Part shown: piece by piece, positions 61,889-64,000 of the stretch
Layout: every line of letters starts with the position of its first letter
How positions within the stretch are numbered: the first letter of the stretch is position 1
DNA from: Epiperipatus broadwayi
Taxonomy: Eukaryota > Onychophora > Udeonychophora > Euonychophora > Peripatidae
DNA length: 64,000 nt
Direction: 5' to 3'
Assembly (NCBI GenBank): GCA_028023455.1
Contig: JAQFVV010000318.1
Location: forward strand, 558,001 to 622,000
Notes under the pieces: generated by a model
Database searches by the model: none
What the model saw: the letters and a program-made list of their open reading frames with translations, nothing else
Told to the model about the DNA's origin: nothing
Translations under genes and position numbers: made by a program

Positions 61889-64000
61889 AAAAATAAACGG
61901 TACAATATATATATAAACTTAAAGTGCCAAAGCTAATTCATCATTTATATATAAATTACAATACCACAGTTTGCATTCTTAATTAAACTTAAACCCATAA
62001 GTATTTTATTAATTTATTGTCAATGCAATATTGCCATTATGAATGAGATCATTAGTTTTTTCACTGAAAAATAACAGATTAAAAATTAAAACTATGCCAA
62101 GAAAATGTATTTTAAACAAATCAGACAAGATTAATTCGAAAAATATATTAATAAAACATCATGTTTACTATGATTCAAGTTAACTATTATATAATAGTAT
62201 ATATCTACAGTAAAACTATAGATTGCTGAAATATTTTTTCATTTAAGTCTAAGCATGATAATCTATGATACAGTAATTTATATATAGTAAACCGATTATC
62301 TGTTGGCACATTAAGTTTATATATAATATTTTATAATAGTTTATTTGAAAGGTTGTAAAAATGATTATTACTTTAAGTTTAAGAAAGAAGAATGTGGTGA
62401 TATAATTTACTTAAAATATTACTTTATTTGAAAAAATGTAAAATTATTATTTATTAATTTACTTTCAAGCAGTAAGTTTTGGCTAATTTGCATGAAGTTT
62501 ATATATATTTTTAATAGAGTTTTATTGTTTGCCTGTCATTTCCAGCATCTGTCAACTATTTAATATCATCATCAAAATTAGGAACTATATATCCATTTTC
62601 TAGTTATTTGTAGTATTATCTTGACAATAGATTGTTGAAATATTATGTGATTTATGTTTATGCTTAAGGGCTGTGTTGATGTCTTTACTTATGTATATAT
62701 AGTATATTTTGTAAGAGGAGGAAATGACTAAAATGTATAAAAAATATGTAATGCCTTTATATATCTGGTCATATTTTGATGTGATGAATAATCTGCTAGT
62801 GAATGCTGTCACATTTTGTGCAATCAAGTGTAATGGTTTTAAAGAGATGAGAAATAAAAAATAAAGTATTATTTAATATATTTGTTGTATACCAAGTCTA
62901 AATAAATGGAATAAAATTCTATTTCAGAAAGATTATCTATAATCCTTGTTTGTTTTTTTAAATCATAAGCTTCTTATTTCATGAATCCATCATAATATAC
63001 AATCATTTCAGGCTTAATTTGTGGGTTCTTTCAGATTCATATCTTTCACCTCTGAAGAATTACAAAATATGATGGTCAGCGCATTTTTATAAGCTCTCAG
63101 CCAATCACTCTTTCCATTATCATGATTAGTGTCAACATTAGAAGCAGAAAATAATTTTATAATCACTGCTGCAACTTTTTTTTTTTAAATTCTGGCCTTA
63201 GCTTACCTTCAAATTTTAAGAATAACCACTCAACAACTCCATGTCAAAGTCTGTAATAACTTTTTAGCAACTTCTGGAAAAGTTTTTTTTTTTTACTTTT
63301 GATTATATACAAATTGTCTGTTGGCCCCAAAAACATATTTTCTACAACTCGTGATAGCCTTTTTACCTGTCCAGGATATTGTTGATAAAACATTTTACAA
63401 TTGATAAATATCTTATTAATTTTTTTTAATCTTATTAATTTTCTTTTAATCTTGTTTGCCAAAGGATTTAATTATCTTATCTTAGTTTTTTTTTTTTTTT
63501 AAAAAAAATGCGTTTCTTCCTATTTATTGTAAAATTGCAAGTATTTATGCCTTAAGCTCAATTTTTAATAATTCAGGGTACATTTTAGGATTTTCTAACA
63601 CTACAAACAAATTTAAATATTTACAAGTTTGAAAATATATACTTACATAAACCAAATTTTAAATAATGCATTATTTGTTTCATAATCAAACTATTATATT
63701 TTTAATTCAGCAGAATTTGTAAGTATACATTTAAAATATATATATATATTTACCATTTGTTATTTTTCAATTTAATTTTATATATCTATGAGCTGTGTTA
63801 GCAGTAGCCAAGGCATTTCTCTTGCCTCAGGCTGAGGATTTAATAAACACTGTGAATTAACATTTAAACTACAATTCACATCATAAATTATCCCTTAAAT
63901 ATACTTATGGGACACATATTATATATTATTTAAATTGATCTAAATTTTATTTGAACTCTTTCAACATTATTATCTGCAACATTATTATCTCTGGGTCTTT
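61889..64000. other. Distal AT-rich flank
   Basis: TA tracts (61906, 63740), poly(T) runs and short low-complexity ORFs (62600-62827, 63244-63462). No gene or classifiable element was found. Confidence 0.45.

Overview
The window is strongly AT-rich non-coding animal DNA. It has no operons or bacterial signals, and only one host gene is recognisable. That gene has canonical GT-AG introns of about 14.5 and 22 kb, and the rest is old transposable elements, tRNA-derived SINEs, (TA)n microsatellites and fold-back repeats. The mix of RTE and L1-like LINEs, a Penelope-like element, a Merlin DNA transposon, an LTR miniature and Pol III SINEs fits an invertebrate metazoan with a large, repeat-rich genome, such as a mollusc or cnidarian. 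I cannot fix the species from the sequence.

Host gene: a Rab-like small GTPase is encoded on the minus strand. Exon 1 (52053-52165) has the start and the P-loop, exon 2 (37437-37508) has switch I, and exon 3 (15208-15351) has DTAGQE. All junctions are phase 0. The NKxD, SAK and prenylation exons are not found and should lie beyond position 1. Exon 1 carries an apparent 2-base frameshift in an A6 run.

Region 1-6 kb: the end of a TIR element (1-83), a (TA)n tract, and an RTE LINE on the minus strand (1190-5450). The LINE is split by a complete miniature LTR element (2412-3852) with a CTTCC target duplication and a tRNA-Ser-type primer site. Region 6-15 kb: intron 3 of the GTPase, with a GC-richer island (8.47-8.69 kb), a degenerate 63-bp minisatellite (12.9-13.3 kb) and a near-perfect 194-bp hairpin (13.97-14.42 kb).

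Region 15-37 kb (intron 2): a broken L1-like LINE with a zinc-knuckle tail (15.9-19.4 kb), a Merlin transposase fossil (20.7-22.1 kb), a fold-back at 29.5 kb, a degenerate tandem repeat and a Penelope GIY-YIG fossil (29.9-30.95 kb), an 893-bp element with 18-bp TIRs (31.66-32.55 kb), a fold-back at 35.5 kb and a SINE with a clear target duplication (36.55 kb). Region 37-52 kb (intron 1): AT tracts, a 19-base match to an Illumina adapter (39826-39844), a tRNA-like fossil (41.37 kb), a SINE (45.86 kb), a second decayed RTE (46.0-48.66 kb), a decayed LINE RT (49.5-50.1 kb) and an L1-like 3' end (50.65-51.4 kb).

Region 52-64 kb lies upstream of the GTPase. It holds a diverged 0.56-kb direct duplication (54.5 and 55.9 kb). 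It also holds the most elaborate structure in the window (56.46-61.89 kb): two ~1.3-kb inverted arms, each with a conserved inward-facing TATAAAAGGC, around ~2.5 kb of tandem and inverted repeat units. This is the best candidate for an undescribed element. All assignments are by eye; no database search was run.
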